A stretch of DNA of 64,000 bases from Basidiobolus meristosporus CBS 931.73. Lineage: Eukaryota; Basidiobolomycota; Basidiobolomycetes; Basidiobolales; Basidiobolaceae. This document shows positions 22,874 to 34,566 of the stretch, one piece after another. The notes under the pieces are model-generated. The model was given only the letters and a program-made list of their open reading frames with translations. It did no database searches and was not told the DNA's origin. The stretch covers positions 1 through 64,000 of the forward strand of contig MCFE01000385.1 of the NCBI GenBank assembly GCA_002104905.1, in the 5' to 3' direction. Position 1 is the first letter of the stretch, and every line of letters begins with the position of its first letter. The translations under genes were made by a program, and so were the position numbers.

Positions 22874-24947
22874 TTAAAATGCAACTGCCAAAGCTAAGAG
22901 CGAAAATATAGCGTACATGATGTTCAGCATATCTGCAGCTCCGTTGCCACCACTTTTGGAGACGGCTTTTAGAGAATAGAATGGTAAACAGCTGACTCTG
23001 AAAAACAAGCGACATCCGGGTTACTTACCACTGCAATCAGCTCGGCATATCTTTGCCAACGCGGAAGGCGGAACGTTCTCCTGGCAGGTGAATTTGTTGG
23101 AGAGGGCTATGCAGTTGGTACGATTCAAACTTGCTGGCAAATTTGGGAACAATCCATTTAGATGATTGCGTTGAATATGACTGTGGTTGACAATAGCTTA
23201 GTGAGAGTGTCAGATGGAGCCAAACCCCTCAAATGCTTACAGCGAAGTCAGTGCTTTCAGATTTTGAAGATCCGGCACTTGGCCCACGAGTTGATTATCC
23301 GACAGGATACTAAATGGTGCTGTTAGATATTGACCAACAGAATGCAAAGTCGAATAGACTCACAGTTTTTCCAGGTTGACGAGGTTGCCTATGCTCTTGG
23401 GTATCACACCAATCAATTTGTTGTGAGAAAGATCCCTATTCAACAGCATTAGCATTATGTTTTAGGCTGGGCAAAAGGTTTAACCTACAGTGTATGGAGA
23501 TTCGTCAGCGTAGTGTAGGAGGTGGGGATTTCACTTTGGATTTTGTTATTCTTGAGCTTGCTGAAATTGAACGGTAAGATCAGGTTCATAGTCATAGGTG
23601 CAGATTTCCTACTTACAGAGTGCGAAGGTTGGTACATTTAGAGAGCCCTTCAGGCAATGATCCAGTCAAGTGATTTTGGCTCAGGTATAGCCCTTCAAGG
23701 TTGGAAAGATTACCGATATCGTTCGGAAGAGTTCCCGTAATGTTGTTTCCGTCAAGTGATCTAATATCACGTTGAGTCAATGACCATGCGATGGTCTACA
23801 TGGATGGAATGAGAAGCATACAAAACTTGTAGGGCGTTCATCTGATAAATAAAGGCTGGCAGCTCCCCAAGAGAATTGTTTGCCAAATATCTAATACCAA
23901 GAGATTAGCTCGTCTTGCAACAAACGATTCCATAGATGGAGAACCTACAGGCCCTTCAAATTGGTGAGTTGGCTCATGGTATTGGGCAAAACGTTGATTT
24001 TGTTTGCATTCAAGTGTCTGTGAGAAAATAGCTAATTGGTTAGGCTGCTTCTTTAACCTCGAATATGCCATATACATACAGGCTTTGGAGGTTGACTAGA
24101 TTTCCGATAGACTCAGGAATCGATGTTATTCCAGTATTTGCAACGTTGCTGGCTAGTGGTTAGAAAGCCTCAAAGGCTGAGAAAGACATCAATCCAAACT
24201 TACATCGATATTAATGTTGTAACTTCGGTAATCTCGGAGAGAATATTACTTAATGTGTTGTTGCTAACGTCTCTACAAAAAGACAACAGAGTCAGTGATA
24301 TTCTAATACGTCTGAACGATACGACTTACATGGTGAGCAGTCCATTAAGCTGAGATACCTCGGCTGGTAGTTTTCCCGAAAGATTGTTTTGCGCTAAATC
24401 TCTGTAATGGCTGTAAGTTGATATGTGCGCTCCACATTCAAATAACAATTACTCCGTACAATGACTTGATGCGACCGCCCTTATTACACTGGACACCTTG
24501 CCAACTACAGCATGATGCCAGATCCTCGCTGGTCCATCCATTCTTCTGAACCCAGTTGTTTCCGCTGAGAGCAGTAAATACAGACTTGAGCACACGACAG
24601 TTGCCTTTGAGGTTCTCGTACTGGGCGTCAGACAAAACAACGTCAGACGGAAGCCCAGGGATGTTTGGGTGGCCAGTAGGACCAGGTTTCTCTGAGGTAT
24701 CAGTCTCGGGGTCAACAACAGTTACATCTATAGGACCATCATCCGTGGGACTTCCATCGTCTTTATCATCTCCATCATCGGTGGGATCAGGCCCTGAATC
24801 CCAATTCGTGGATTCATTCTCGTATTGGGTAGGGGTGGGGCTAACTCCGCTTCCATCTTCGGGTTCGCTACCATCACTCTCTTGTGCAAGCACAAAGGAC
24901 AACAACGCTAAAGAAAAGATCACTATGTAAAGACTACGAAATCTCAT
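22874..24947 (-). CDS. secreted GPI-anchored leucine-rich-repeat protein
   Basis: Twelve exons on the - strand: 24947-24460, 24401-24330, 24272-24204, 24148-24080, 24017-23949, 23890-23822, 23760-23617, 23560-23489, 23435-23364, 23309-23241, 23180-23029 and 22965-22874, giving 478 aa. The start at 24947 begins a signal peptide (IVIFSLALLSFVLAQ). An acidic Ser/Pro/Asp-rich stalk follows, then an LRRNT-like cap (GNNWVQKNGW...CCSWQGVQC). About ten plant-type LRRs of 23-24 residues come next, with LxxNxLxGxLP cores and 'IGNLxNL' ends. A Cys-containing cap closes the array. The last exon encodes SGGNGAAD plus a hydrophobic tail ending at the stop, a typical GPI signal. All LRR exons are 69, 72 or 144 nt with phase-2 introns. 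The protein probably acts at the cell surface in adhesion or recognition; the ligand is unknown. Confidence 0.85.
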
Positions 24948-25801
24948 GATACATAAACTCCGAGGATCAGTAGACTTGGCGAAACTTATATGAAAAACGG
25001 GCACGTTTAAAAATAGCTTTCATGCCCCATAATTGCAGCACGACGCCATGCTGGTGGTACAAGGTTTGCCGTGTGTACTGATAAAAAGAAGGCCAATATT
25101 TGTAGGATAGCGGCGTGGTTGGCTAAGAAAATCGGTGTTTTCCATACATTATTCCACACCTCAAGCAGCAGTCCATGAGTGCGCAAGCTAATGAGCCGCA
25201 ACTTATTCTGGACATCATTTGCCATATTCGTCGAAGTCTATTTAGCTAAAGCCCTCATCACCACCAATCAGTAGATGGCTCGATTTAGCAAGAACTGAAT
25301 ATGTGAATAGGCGGATGAAAACTAGATCGACGCATGTTGATACCACATAACCGTGTACTGAGCTAGATTCCTCCGCCACCTTCAAGCAATGGGAAGGTGA
25401 TGTCACATCGATGATTTGCTCAAAGTTACTCATCTGGAAGCATAGTTGATTTAGATTTGCAAATCAGGTATAAAGAGTCTGCTTTTGGTAATCATGGTCG
25501 TGTTGTGTTATATGGACATAGTGATGGGTGATTCCCTTTTAAAGGCGCCACTAGTAATTAGGTAACAGCATGATGCAAACCAGCCAATATTGAACACCAT
25601 GTTAAAGCCTAGAGATCACAGACTCTAGATGCTGTAAGACGTCATATTAGGCTTGACAAGCGTAGTGCCATTGTGACTTCACCCTGAATAGGGCTGTAGC
25701 ATTGTTCATATTGTCCAGAAATTAATTCTTTACGTATATTAGATCATTAGAATATCGTTTAGATGGGTAGGAAATGAGAAAGCATAGCGGGAGAGGGGGA
25801 C
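24948..25801. other. intergenic region with LRR gene promoter
   Basis: This lies upstream of the LRR gene and downstream of the sphingoid kinase gene, both on the - strand. A CATATAAG box is at 24985-24992. I see nothing else. Confidence 0.5.
24985..24992 (-). promoter_or_regulatory. TATA-like box of the LRR gene
   Basis: CATATAAG on the - strand lies about 40 bp upstream of the ATG at 24947. This supports choosing that ATG over the frame's upstream extension. Confidence 0.4.
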
Positions 25802-27719
25802 TCATGGCGATTTAGAATTCGTAAATGTGTTTTCGCTCTCGTTCAGCCAAGAGGGTGCAACCAACTGGCATAAGCCAGGTTGCAATTCAATGCGAATAGG
25901 CCCAGGTATGACAACCTCGCCATCTACATCCAAAATTCCTTGGCGCACTTGTGATGGGTTGTTTTTGCTTACACGGCCGATGGGCTCCAGGATAATTGCT
26001 CGGGCTCTAATGTGGTTTACAAAATCTCGATCAACATACCCACCCTCGGCGCTTTCAAGCATGATTTGGAAGTACTTTCCACTAGAGACCTTTTCAATCC
26101 AGATTAGATCGATGTATCCACTGTTCAATCGGCTGTGTTTACATGCTAGAAAATCTGTAGAGATCCATGGGATATTTAGGGCAAAGAATTGACTGAGCGA
26201 GCACTCTCGAGAGATCCAAGGTTCCGAGAGTTTCTCTTGGACTGGGAGAGAAACCTTGTCGACATATGCAAAATGGGTGCTATCCTCATGCTCATCAGAA
26301 CTAGTCAGGCTGTCGACAGGAGCATCATATGGAATATAATGGATTTTTCCTTCATAAGATCTAAGATTAAGGAGCCGTAAGAGTGCGTAGATTGTTAATC
26401 TAGCGGGGCCAGCCCAACGTAACTTCTCGGATTCGATATCCACATCTGCAACATATCCCCAAGTCGCCATTACAAAGGAATGTCTTATAGAATCATCGGC
26501 AAGTTTGGTGACCATAATATCAAAAGGCCGCGTTGATCCTAACAGTAAGAGGAATTAGAAGTGTCTTTTATACTTTGGATGCGAAAGGGCTTTACCAGTG
26601 ATCATATTGACGGTAGACAGCTCCGGGGAAGGAGTGCCAACACTCATGGCTAGAGCATTTCCAGATCCTACAAAGATGACATTAAACACAAGTCGGTTAT
26701 GCTATGAGGTATGTATATAACGTACCAGCAGGAATTATCCCAATAGGAGTTGTCCTAGCCTCTTTCCAATCGTCACGTGCCAATACACCATTCTTATATA
26801 TCGTCAATGAGCTTAATGTCATTGGGATAGCTTAGTGTTGCCAAAAACTACTAACCAAAAACTCATGCAATAGTCCGTCACCGCTAATGGTTGCAGCAGC
26901 ATCATATTGTTTGTAATCGTAGGTTTCTGCAATTTCTTTTGCATGCAAAGGCCTTTCCGTTTCTAAAATGGAGAGGAATCAGTGAATGCTCTAAAAGAGA
27001 AATCTGACAGCAATTCGGACTTATTAAAGTGTGTTGAACTCCAGCCATTTCCAACATTGGCAAAACGATCTTCTCGTATATTGAAAGAGCTCTTTTAGTT
27101 CCACTTGCTGGATTTAGCAGCAGTAAAATGTTACGAATAGCCCCCTTGCGCGCTTCTAGATAATCGATATCAATGATCCGGTATTTTCTATGTCGAAACT
27201 CGGGATTACTTACCGGAGGGTTGTAGAAAATCACGAATCTTCTCCACTAATATCTCTGCTTCTTTCACAGATGAACATGTAAAAGTCCAAGTGTCAGGCA
27301 CTGCTTTCCGGTTATCCTTTCCAAAACCAAAGATGGTAAATCGAGTGGAAGGAGCATTGCGAATACATTTGTGGCAGTTTTGAAGATTTTTGAAGTTGCT
27401 ATCTGATTGAGTATATAACACTGAATAAGCCACCCCTGGAGGAATTTCGAAATTTTTGCTGGAAACTAAAAAAAGTTAAGGGAAGGGCGGGATTTGTTTG
27501 GCTTCGAAGATACCATAACTTACCTGTGGTGGAATTCCAAGAGATCCCCTCTTTTGTGATAGAAATGTGACCTGGGATACTTTGCTTTGCCGAAATAAAG
27601 GAAATTTCTTTGGTAAAAGGAGTAAGTGCGGCCTGCTTGACTGAAACCTCGCCAAGTGCGGACTTCAAAGGTTCTAGTGGGTTATCAAATACAACCGACG
27701 AGAGATTTCCTTCCAACAT
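25802..27719 (-). CDS. LCB4: sphingoid long-chain-base (sphingosine) kinase
   Basis: Seven exons on the - strand: 27719-27524, 27465-27214, 27155-27021, 26962-26856, 26792-26726, 26667-26596 and 26538-25802, giving 521 aa in one continuous frame. Two introns are 58 nt each; the donor after 27021 (GTCCGA) is weak. The N-terminal ~145 residues look like the PH-like lead of fungal LCB kinases. The DAGK catalytic fold begins at LLLLNPASGTKRA (about residue 160, P-loop-like ATP site). The family's SGDG signature follows near 222, then GIIPAGSGNALA near 250. The beta-rich C-terminal lipid-binding half has YVADVDIESEKLRWAGPARL and GxVDVDGEVV-type strands. The enzyme phosphorylates sphingoid bases with ATP, feeding sphingolipid signalling and breakdown. 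The first in-frame ATG (27719) is chosen. Confidence 0.9.
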
Positions 27720-29192
27720 AAGTGATAATGCCTGAAGTGAAGTGAAAAAGAGTAGCTGTACAAATTGCAAATTTGTGTTGCAAAATTAGCTAGAGTACTG
27801 TCCGAATCGTTTATAATAAACAACATTAGGAAAAGATCCACGTTCTGATACAAGCCCAACCAATCAACATAACCACGGGTAATATTGCCCCCTCTACGCG
27901 GCATAGAGTATCATATCTCCGAAAAATCCGATGGTTGCAGAATATCAGCGGGAAAATACGCCAAGTCGGAGGCGAGTATACGTTATGTTCCCACGACTCA
28001 GTAGTAAATCAATGAAAATTATCTCGGAATAGCATAAAATATGACGGGTAAACTATGGGTAAAATTACTGGCTAAAAAAAATCAAATGACCCATTCCTTA
28101 GAAGATGACATTTATCGTTCAGGAACGAAGAAGTTTCTACTGAAATTTTCGGTGATATTTCGAAGCATGATCACCGCGGATAGCACGTGATCCATAAGAG
28201 GGAAGATCTCCCAACTTACTAGCCCATCCAGGCCTTTACGCGACTTGATCCATCGGCCGTAACCAATAGGTTACTCCGCGTTCTAAAAATAAAATGCCCA
28301 CTACGCACAAGTCTACCCATGCTCTGATTTCATGTGAAAGTAGTAGATATATACTGTACAGCGCGAAACAGATTAGTTGTAACACCTTTTAAGGATATAT
28401 TCCGGGTACTAATTATCGGTGATGCCAACCGAAACCCATTAATCCGCGAGATGTGCTATTCGTTCGTACCACATTTGACGTAATGACAGCATAATATCCG
28501 TTGATTTGTCGTACTCAATACTCGCTGCATGGTGTTGCATAGATTCACAATCAGCCATGCGCTTAATCAGGTTTTCCTCCTGATTTCATTACAGGACCCA
28601 ATTTGTGAAACTTGGCAACATGTATTTGCGTGTGGAATTGCTGAATACTGTTTCAATTATAAGTAGGAAGATACATTGAATTCTCCCTTAATCATAACAA
28701 AACAAGCTGTTGCAACCGCTTGTGTCAGAGTCAAGACTGAACACATGGCTAATATATTGGGTGGGCTTTGTGTGTCTCTCTGACCAGCTTAAACCAGCTG
28801 AATCTAGCGAATGCTGAATCAATGTAACAGCAGATACAGACAATCCTCCCTGGTGCGTGTGCACCATTTTGAATTAATGCTTTGATATAAATAAATGTTA
28901 TTGGCTTCGCCACTTTTGCATGTATTCGGAAATGCAATTTCTAGAAATTTGTGGCTTCATTATTAAGTGAACCCTGTACTTCATCACAATCGTGAGGAGG
29001 TACCGATCTAAGTAATGTGACCAACCCAATCATGATCAAGTGATAGGGCATGTCCTACCGCAGGCCAATCAGTCCGCACCTTAAATGTATATATATTCCA
29101 ACGCATCTCACCCATATTCTACCTTCATCTTTTTCCTACTTCACCAGTTGTTACATTTGTTCTTATATATCAATTTTGTAGAATACTTCGCC
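27720..29192. other. divergent promoter region
   Basis: The region lies between the divergently transcribed kinase gene (-) and the acidic Ser-rich gene (+). It includes a CCAAT pentamer at 29065 and a TATA box at 29088. No gene is visible. Confidence 0.5.
29065..29095 (+). promoter_or_regulatory. CCAAT and TATA boxes
   Basis: CCAAT at 29065-29069 and TATATATA at 29088-29095 lie about 125 and 100 bp upstream of the ATG at 29193. An in-frame ATG at 29085 overlaps the TATA box and is therefore unlikely to be the start. Confidence 0.45.
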
Positions 29193-29903
29193 ATGCTTTG
29201 TGAATCTATTGTCCCCCAGATTTTCCGTCCCTCTCCTCACTTTGTCGAGAGGCCTCAATCTCCCTCCGTGTGTTTTTCTGCCCAGCCTGCTCCTATCAAA
29301 TCGTTCCGTTCTTCTCCCCTGATCTGCTCCTCAGATGACCATCAGAATTCCCCAATTTTAGCTCCATCACCAAAGAAAATGACCTATCGTGCTGGTAGTT
29401 TTAGTTCCGATTGTGATGATTATTTCCTGGGCGCATTACCCACTTTGGCCGAGGATAGTGACGAAGATAGTTTTGATGGCGATTCCATTTCTGAGCATTC
29501 CGATAATAGTGAATCCAACGAAGCCTTTGCGGAACTCTTCAGTATTATCCATAAGCCTTCATCTCGTTTTAATGAGGATCAGTTTGATACTGAGCACTTT
29601 GAGGAAAGCATCGATGAGCAGTCGTCATGTGATTACTTCGGCCGCTCTCCCATATCTCGCACACAAAACCCCTTACCCTTGGATACAATGTTCTACAATG
29701 GTGGATCCAATGCATCGAAGGTCAAGGTCTATAATCCTTCCTACTACAGCGCCACTCACAAGCCTAGCCATGTCGCGTCCCCCGCATTTTCCAAAACGAC
29801 TGTTGATTCTCAACCTATGCACCTTTCGTTTGAAAAGCTGCGCATCAGACCCCGCTCACACAGTGTTGGTGCTAAACCCGGCAAGTGTGGTGTCATCTTT
29901 TAA
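29193..29903 (+). CDS. unknown acidic/Ser-rich protein, single exon
   Basis: The protein has 236 aa from the ATG at 29193, in a CCATG context, to the TAA at 29901-29903. It has no transmembrane segment and no recognised domain. The N-terminal third is rich in Ser and Pro with SP motifs. A central acidic segment near residues 75-110 alternates Asp/Glu and Ser (LAEDSDEDSFDGDS), and the C-terminus is basic (RIRPRSHSVGAKPGKCGVIF). The composition suggests a disordered, phospho-regulated protein. The conserved-looking FGRSPISRTQNPLPLD and RPRSHSVG patches resemble short docking or 14-3-3-type motifs, which is inference only. A (TA)n run follows at 29958-29973. Confidence 0.65.
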   Translation: MLCESIVPQIFRPSPHFVERPQSPSVCFSAQPAPIKSFRSSPLICSSDDHQNSPILAPSPKKMTYRAGSFSSDCDDYFLGALPTLAEDSDEDSFDGDSISEHSDNSESNEAFAELFSIIHKPSSRFNEDQFDTEHFEESIDEQSSCDYFGRSPISRTQNPLPLDTMFYNGGSNASKVKVYNPSYYSATHKPSHVASPAFSKTTVDSQPMHLSFEKLRIRPRSHSVGAKPGKCGVIF

Positions 29904-31522
29904 ATACTGCCATCGGAGTATGGAGGAATGAAGAGATGCGACCATCTCGTAACTCCTGTATATATATATATATTTTGATATTTCCTCTTTGTTGGCTTGT
30001 GTTTATCCTAAATAGCATTTCCACCCTATGTCACGAACGTATACGGTGTTGTAATTCTCGTCTGATAGAAACCTTGTTCATATCCTACATCATAAATTAA
30101 TGCCACATTGTTGATAAACTACCAACCATCTTTCAAACACTAAGAAATTAAATCCATGGTCATTTAATTCACCAGTAATCGGAAGGAAAACACTCATAAC
30201 AACAAACATTGTCTACAACATTAAAAGCACCTGGTATACAAAGTCAGTGATAATCGGAAGATTTAGATCAGGATTCAGCACATTAAGTTTGGTATTACTA
30301 CAATATATGTCTAAGTCGCCCACACCACGGATTCATTCAACACTTGTTCGATACCCGATATTTTCCCACCTATCGCTCTGGAACGCGACAATCCAAAAAA
30401 TTCCTGGTCCTCATTGCATCTCACTGTTGGGTGGGAGTGTTTGGGAAGCCGCGGTATATGCAGTTTTTACCCAGTTACCCCTACAGACTTGAACTCCGGC
30501 ATAGGTAAATGCGAGGTTCTCACATTTCGGTACGAATATTCGGTTCTATCCATAATGTGTGTGTAAGGTAAGGTTCACCAAATATTGTTGGATTTAAACA
30601 TGTTTATTGATCAAAGTGAAATGTCCCGTCAATTTGGATCTAAGATGGTGTATTTGTGAAATAGTCTGGAGAATCGGAGCGTCAGTGCAATAGATGATTC
30701 CGCCTTTCTAATTATATTCTTCGGCTACTACAGGGCCTTATTATATACTGGACTTTAGCTAATATAGATAGACGTCAACACAGCCATTAGGCGCAAAAGG
30801 TCCTATGACCGTTTCAGTTTGAAAACGAAGTGGTGTATAGCTTGTTGTGGAGGATGGGATTTTTGGATATCGTATATTGGTGGGGTATAGGGTGCTTTTG
30901 TTAAAGCCTCACCAATGTTGAAACAACTGGTGATGGTAGTTGATCTTGTTTGAATGCCAATTTGGATATCATAATTGGCCACAATTGTAAGCTGATTCTG
31001 TTCCCTCCAATCACTGCAAGTGATCACAGTGATGAGTCTCATTTTAAAAGGGGCAGACATCCTTAATTTTGTTCGTTGTCGATTTTGTAAACAAACATAC
31101 AAAACCTGATTTTTATTTAACTACAAAATTAGCCTTGGGTTCGAGTTGAGGATAAACCTTCTACAAGGAGAATTTGTTAAACCAGTAATTCGGCAATCAT
31201 CAAATGAGATCTACGAAGGTTGGTTATTGTATGTAAATGCTATTGAGGCTTCTCCGTTTTACTTCACACCGCTTAAACAGAGTCGCTCCACAACCCGGTC
31301 GAATGAACAATACGCTCAAAAGGGTCAGTTGGAAGGTAGCCTACAGATGTTTAATCAGTAACTTGTATGCTGTCGTTCACATGTACTATGTGGGTAAAGA
31401 TAGCAAAGATATCTATCTTTTATCGCCAGAAGCATCAGGAGCGCACATGAAGGAGTCTATGTCCAGTTAAGAAACACTCAAATTCCTGGTATAGCGGATG
31501 GAAGTTATTTACCGAAGTTTTA
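29904..31522. other. 1.6-kb intergenic region
   Basis: A short (TA) microsatellite occurs at 29958-29973. An 80-codon frame on the - strand near 30803-31060 has no recognisable motif. Nothing else is supported. Confidence 0.5.
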
Positions 31523-33347
31523 ATGGTCATGTGTTTACTAGGCCCTCTCGCTACCATCACATCATCTCCTTTTCGATTGAACAGTTCACCGAGTCAAGAT
31601 CTATTGTGGGTAATGACTGGGTAAGTTAATTATCGTAACGAAGGACTGCCAGCATTTAATAATTAATGGATGGCGTAGTGGGGTAATGGGTCATTGTGAA
31701 TCTTCTGAGCAATACGCTACATCTCCGACCTATTCAAAACATGAGGTTCAAAATGAAGACAGTGAATATTTTAATAATGATAAATTTGAAGTCGGGTTGT
31801 GTGATGTGGTATGTTTGTAGAGCAATCTTTTGTCAGTTTAATGTTTGTAAATTTGATTCTTAGGACGATTTCGAGCAAAATGTCAATAAGCCTTTGAACG
31901 ATTTCCCCGAGAACACATTGAGAAGTTTACTTCAATTGAGTCAAATAGTCCCTACAACACTACTTAGTGAGGAATCATCAGATAAAATAGATACTTGCAA
32001 CTTCCTTCCAAGTGACCGTAGTAAACCCATACAAATTTAGTTAGACCGCACAGTATTAATATTTCTGTTACAGAAGATCTCAAATCTCATGTTCCTCGAG
32101 TGGAAATGGGAGAGCAGGTAACTATTGTGGATAAAAGTTGAAGACTTGACCCAACTAACATATGATTATTAAGAGTCCACATCACCCGATAGATATTCCC
32201 AAGTATTTAAATTGGGATTCAAAAGCACTCGCAGAGGCCAAATATTTAGTTCCCTCATTAAACTCCGCGGAATCATGTTGGTTCAAAATATTTTGTCCTT
32301 AAGCTGAGGTGAGGATAGAATTGTTGACACCTTTATCCTTACAAAGTAGAGAACAATATCCAGGATGTTTTTGACGATAACTCTTTTGAGACCTGTTTCT
32401 TGAAATTCACCGGTGGCAATGTTGGCCTCGAAGAAAGCAAGTCTTTAGCAGCAATGCTTGGTAACGCCGGAGAAAATCATTGCTCTAGCCCTTCAGACAG
32501 CTTGGAATCTTATCCGAAAAGTTACGAGCTTGATCATCATGCGCTCAACGTTGACTTTGAAATGACGGCACTTGATGCTATTAATATCAAGAATGCGTTG
32601 TCCAATTACTCGTTGAAGGACACACGATATATGAATAAAGCTCCAGCCACACAAGCAGCAAATAGGGCTAGTTTAGAGCAAAGACCAAATAGTAAGTTAC
32701 AGAATATGTGGATTCAGAGCGGCAAAGAAAGTTCACATCTTTTGAATTGCTAGATTTAGACTATCGTTACATTGACGAAATAGAGGAATGGAAATCCAAC
32801 CCGCCTCGTTTCAGAAACGATATGTACACCCCAAGATGGATCCGTGGATGTGGTAAGAACAAAGTTGGATTATGTCCTATATGCGAGCAAAATGGGCAAA
32901 TGAATTGCTTTAAACTCAAGATTAGTGCATATTGGTATACGTAGCACTCAGATTTTATGGCTAGCCTTCATGCCAATATCTTCCACCTCATTTAGGTATC
33001 ATATGAACTTCTTCCATGGGATATCATCAGTGAACGGTAGACCATTTGCTAGTCCAGTAGAGTATCGTATGATCTCTGACAAGAGGGGAAAACTCCGGAG
33101 TAAAAACGCTTTATCAAAGCTTGACAGACCTTCCCGGATGGTGCAGCAGGGGCAATGCCACGTTTGCGAAAAATGGATCTACTTAGAGAGTCCGAAGGAT
33201 CTTGAGGTCAATGTCCCAGAGATATATTGGTGGAAGCATGCACAGAAGTGTCACAAAATAGGGTTTGTCGAAAATACCGAATTGGATCCTCCAGCCCTTC
33301 TGAGAGCATGTATTGCTGAGCAAGATTCAAAACTTCCCGCGAAGTAG
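31523..33347 (+). CDS. Rua1-type transcription regulator (Rua1 C-terminal zinc domain)
   Basis: Predicted exons: 31523-31620, 31679-31808, 31864-32017, 32074-32117, 32174-32276, 32347-32691, 32754-32934 and 32996-33347, in frame throughout, giving 468 aa. The small exons 3-5 are the least certain: an alternative donor 3 nt downstream exists for exon 3, and the exon 5 donor GTTGGT is weak. The N-terminal half is acidic, Ser/Asn-rich and disordered. The last ~190 residues match the Rua1 C-terminal domain (formerly DUF4451): PRWIRGCG, CPIC, then YHMNFFHG across an intron, GQCHVC-KWI and WWKHAQKCH, i.e. paired Cys/His zinc ligands. In Ustilago maydis Rua1 activates the ustilagic-acid cluster. No such cluster is visible here, so the target genes are unknown. 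Confidence 0.82.
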
Positions 33348-34566
33348 AGTCCCAAGGATTTATTTATTTCCGGAACCTTAACGTCTGAAAAAATTAACAA
33401 AGCTTTATTATACCAACACCGTTGCTTGTTGATTATTGATGGATGGCGAAGCTTGCTGTACATCGCTTCCCAACATTTGGCTCTGGACGCATGATCTATA
33501 TTTGGATTTCGTATCACCTGCTTTGGAGATGTGGTCTTGACAGATATTAATTTGGAATCATGGTCACCGATTGAGGAGTGAATGTCCATCCTCTAAGCAG
33601 TTGTAAATTGGGGTGTACCTAGTCGGAAATGTTGTCATCATCATATATTACTTCCTATTGCATTGAAACACCCAGCCTCGCGTCTCTAGTCACAAATGAT
33701 GGGGGTATAGATGGGCGGCTGATTGGCAATGAGTACGATTGAGTGAATGCACTCCAGCGCATCTATATCTTCATATGGTTCGGCCTGATCGATATGCAAA
33801 TAATGTATCAACTGCAATAGCCCATGATTTCGAATGACTCTGTTCAATCAAGCCTGATAGTGTATATGATTAGCCATGCTTCCTACCCATTATGACCTTG
33901 CTCCTCATAAGTTGACTGCATCTACCCGCCCTATAAACATCATTCCGTACGAGCATATTCCCTTTGGGCAGGGAATTGATTTTCAGCCAATGGTCTAAGG
34001 GCCATCTCAAACTCATCGCACTTTCGATGTCTGGGCTATTCGCCATATGTTTCCTGTTGTTGACCCGCTGGTACGTAAGTGTAGACAGGATCCTCCGATA
34101 AGTGATAGCATGCTCGTCCATGCAAAATGGATATTCTATTGGCAATGTGATATATTTATTTCCAACGGGTTCGTCATTGGATTGCAGCTCTGACAGGTGA
34201 TGGCTGGTTTCATGGTGGACATTTATTTTTAACCTAATATTCCGGCAATTTCGAGAACAATGAGTCCTAATGATACGGAATTCCATATGATTATTGATTA
34301 AGGCCCAACTACCAACTACTTGATATAGTATGCGTGTTTTAATACCATTTGATCGGGTTAACTATATTAAGAATGGATGATTCGAATTGCTCGTAAGTGT
34401 TCATATGAGAATAATCAAATCCCGTGATGTGAGAGATACGTGCTGCCGCAATTTTATTCCAAGACTTTTATTTGAGACTTCCCTTGACGGCTATCACATC
34501 AAATGTATTCTTGGCTTATCTTCATATAAACAGTGTTTATCCTCCAGCTAGCAACCTCCGAATAAT
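33348..34566. other. 1.2-kb intergenic region
   Basis: A 138-codon ATG frame on the - strand (33870-34286) has no motif or splice extension and is treated as chance. A TATA-like atataaac lies near 34531, before the coiled-coil gene. Confidence 0.5.

Noticed and set aside
22998-23028. Alternative nearer acceptor for the last LRR intron
   Set aside because: It would make a 31-nt intron, shorter than any other here. The 63-nt intron gives a convincing GPI signal instead.
29085-29192. Upstream in-frame ATG extending the acidic protein by 36 residues
   Set aside because: The ATG overlaps the TATA box, and the extension would need transcription to start before it.
29886-29903. C-terminal Cys near the end as a CaaX prenylation signal
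   Set aside because: The Cys is fifth from the end (CGVIF), not fourth, so the motif is not satisfied.
30803-31060. 85-codon frame on the - strand
   Set aside because: No recognisable domain or supporting signals.
33870-34286. 138-codon ATG frame on the - strand
   Set aside because: No motif, no splice extension and no promoter signal. Its length is within what chance gives across this window.
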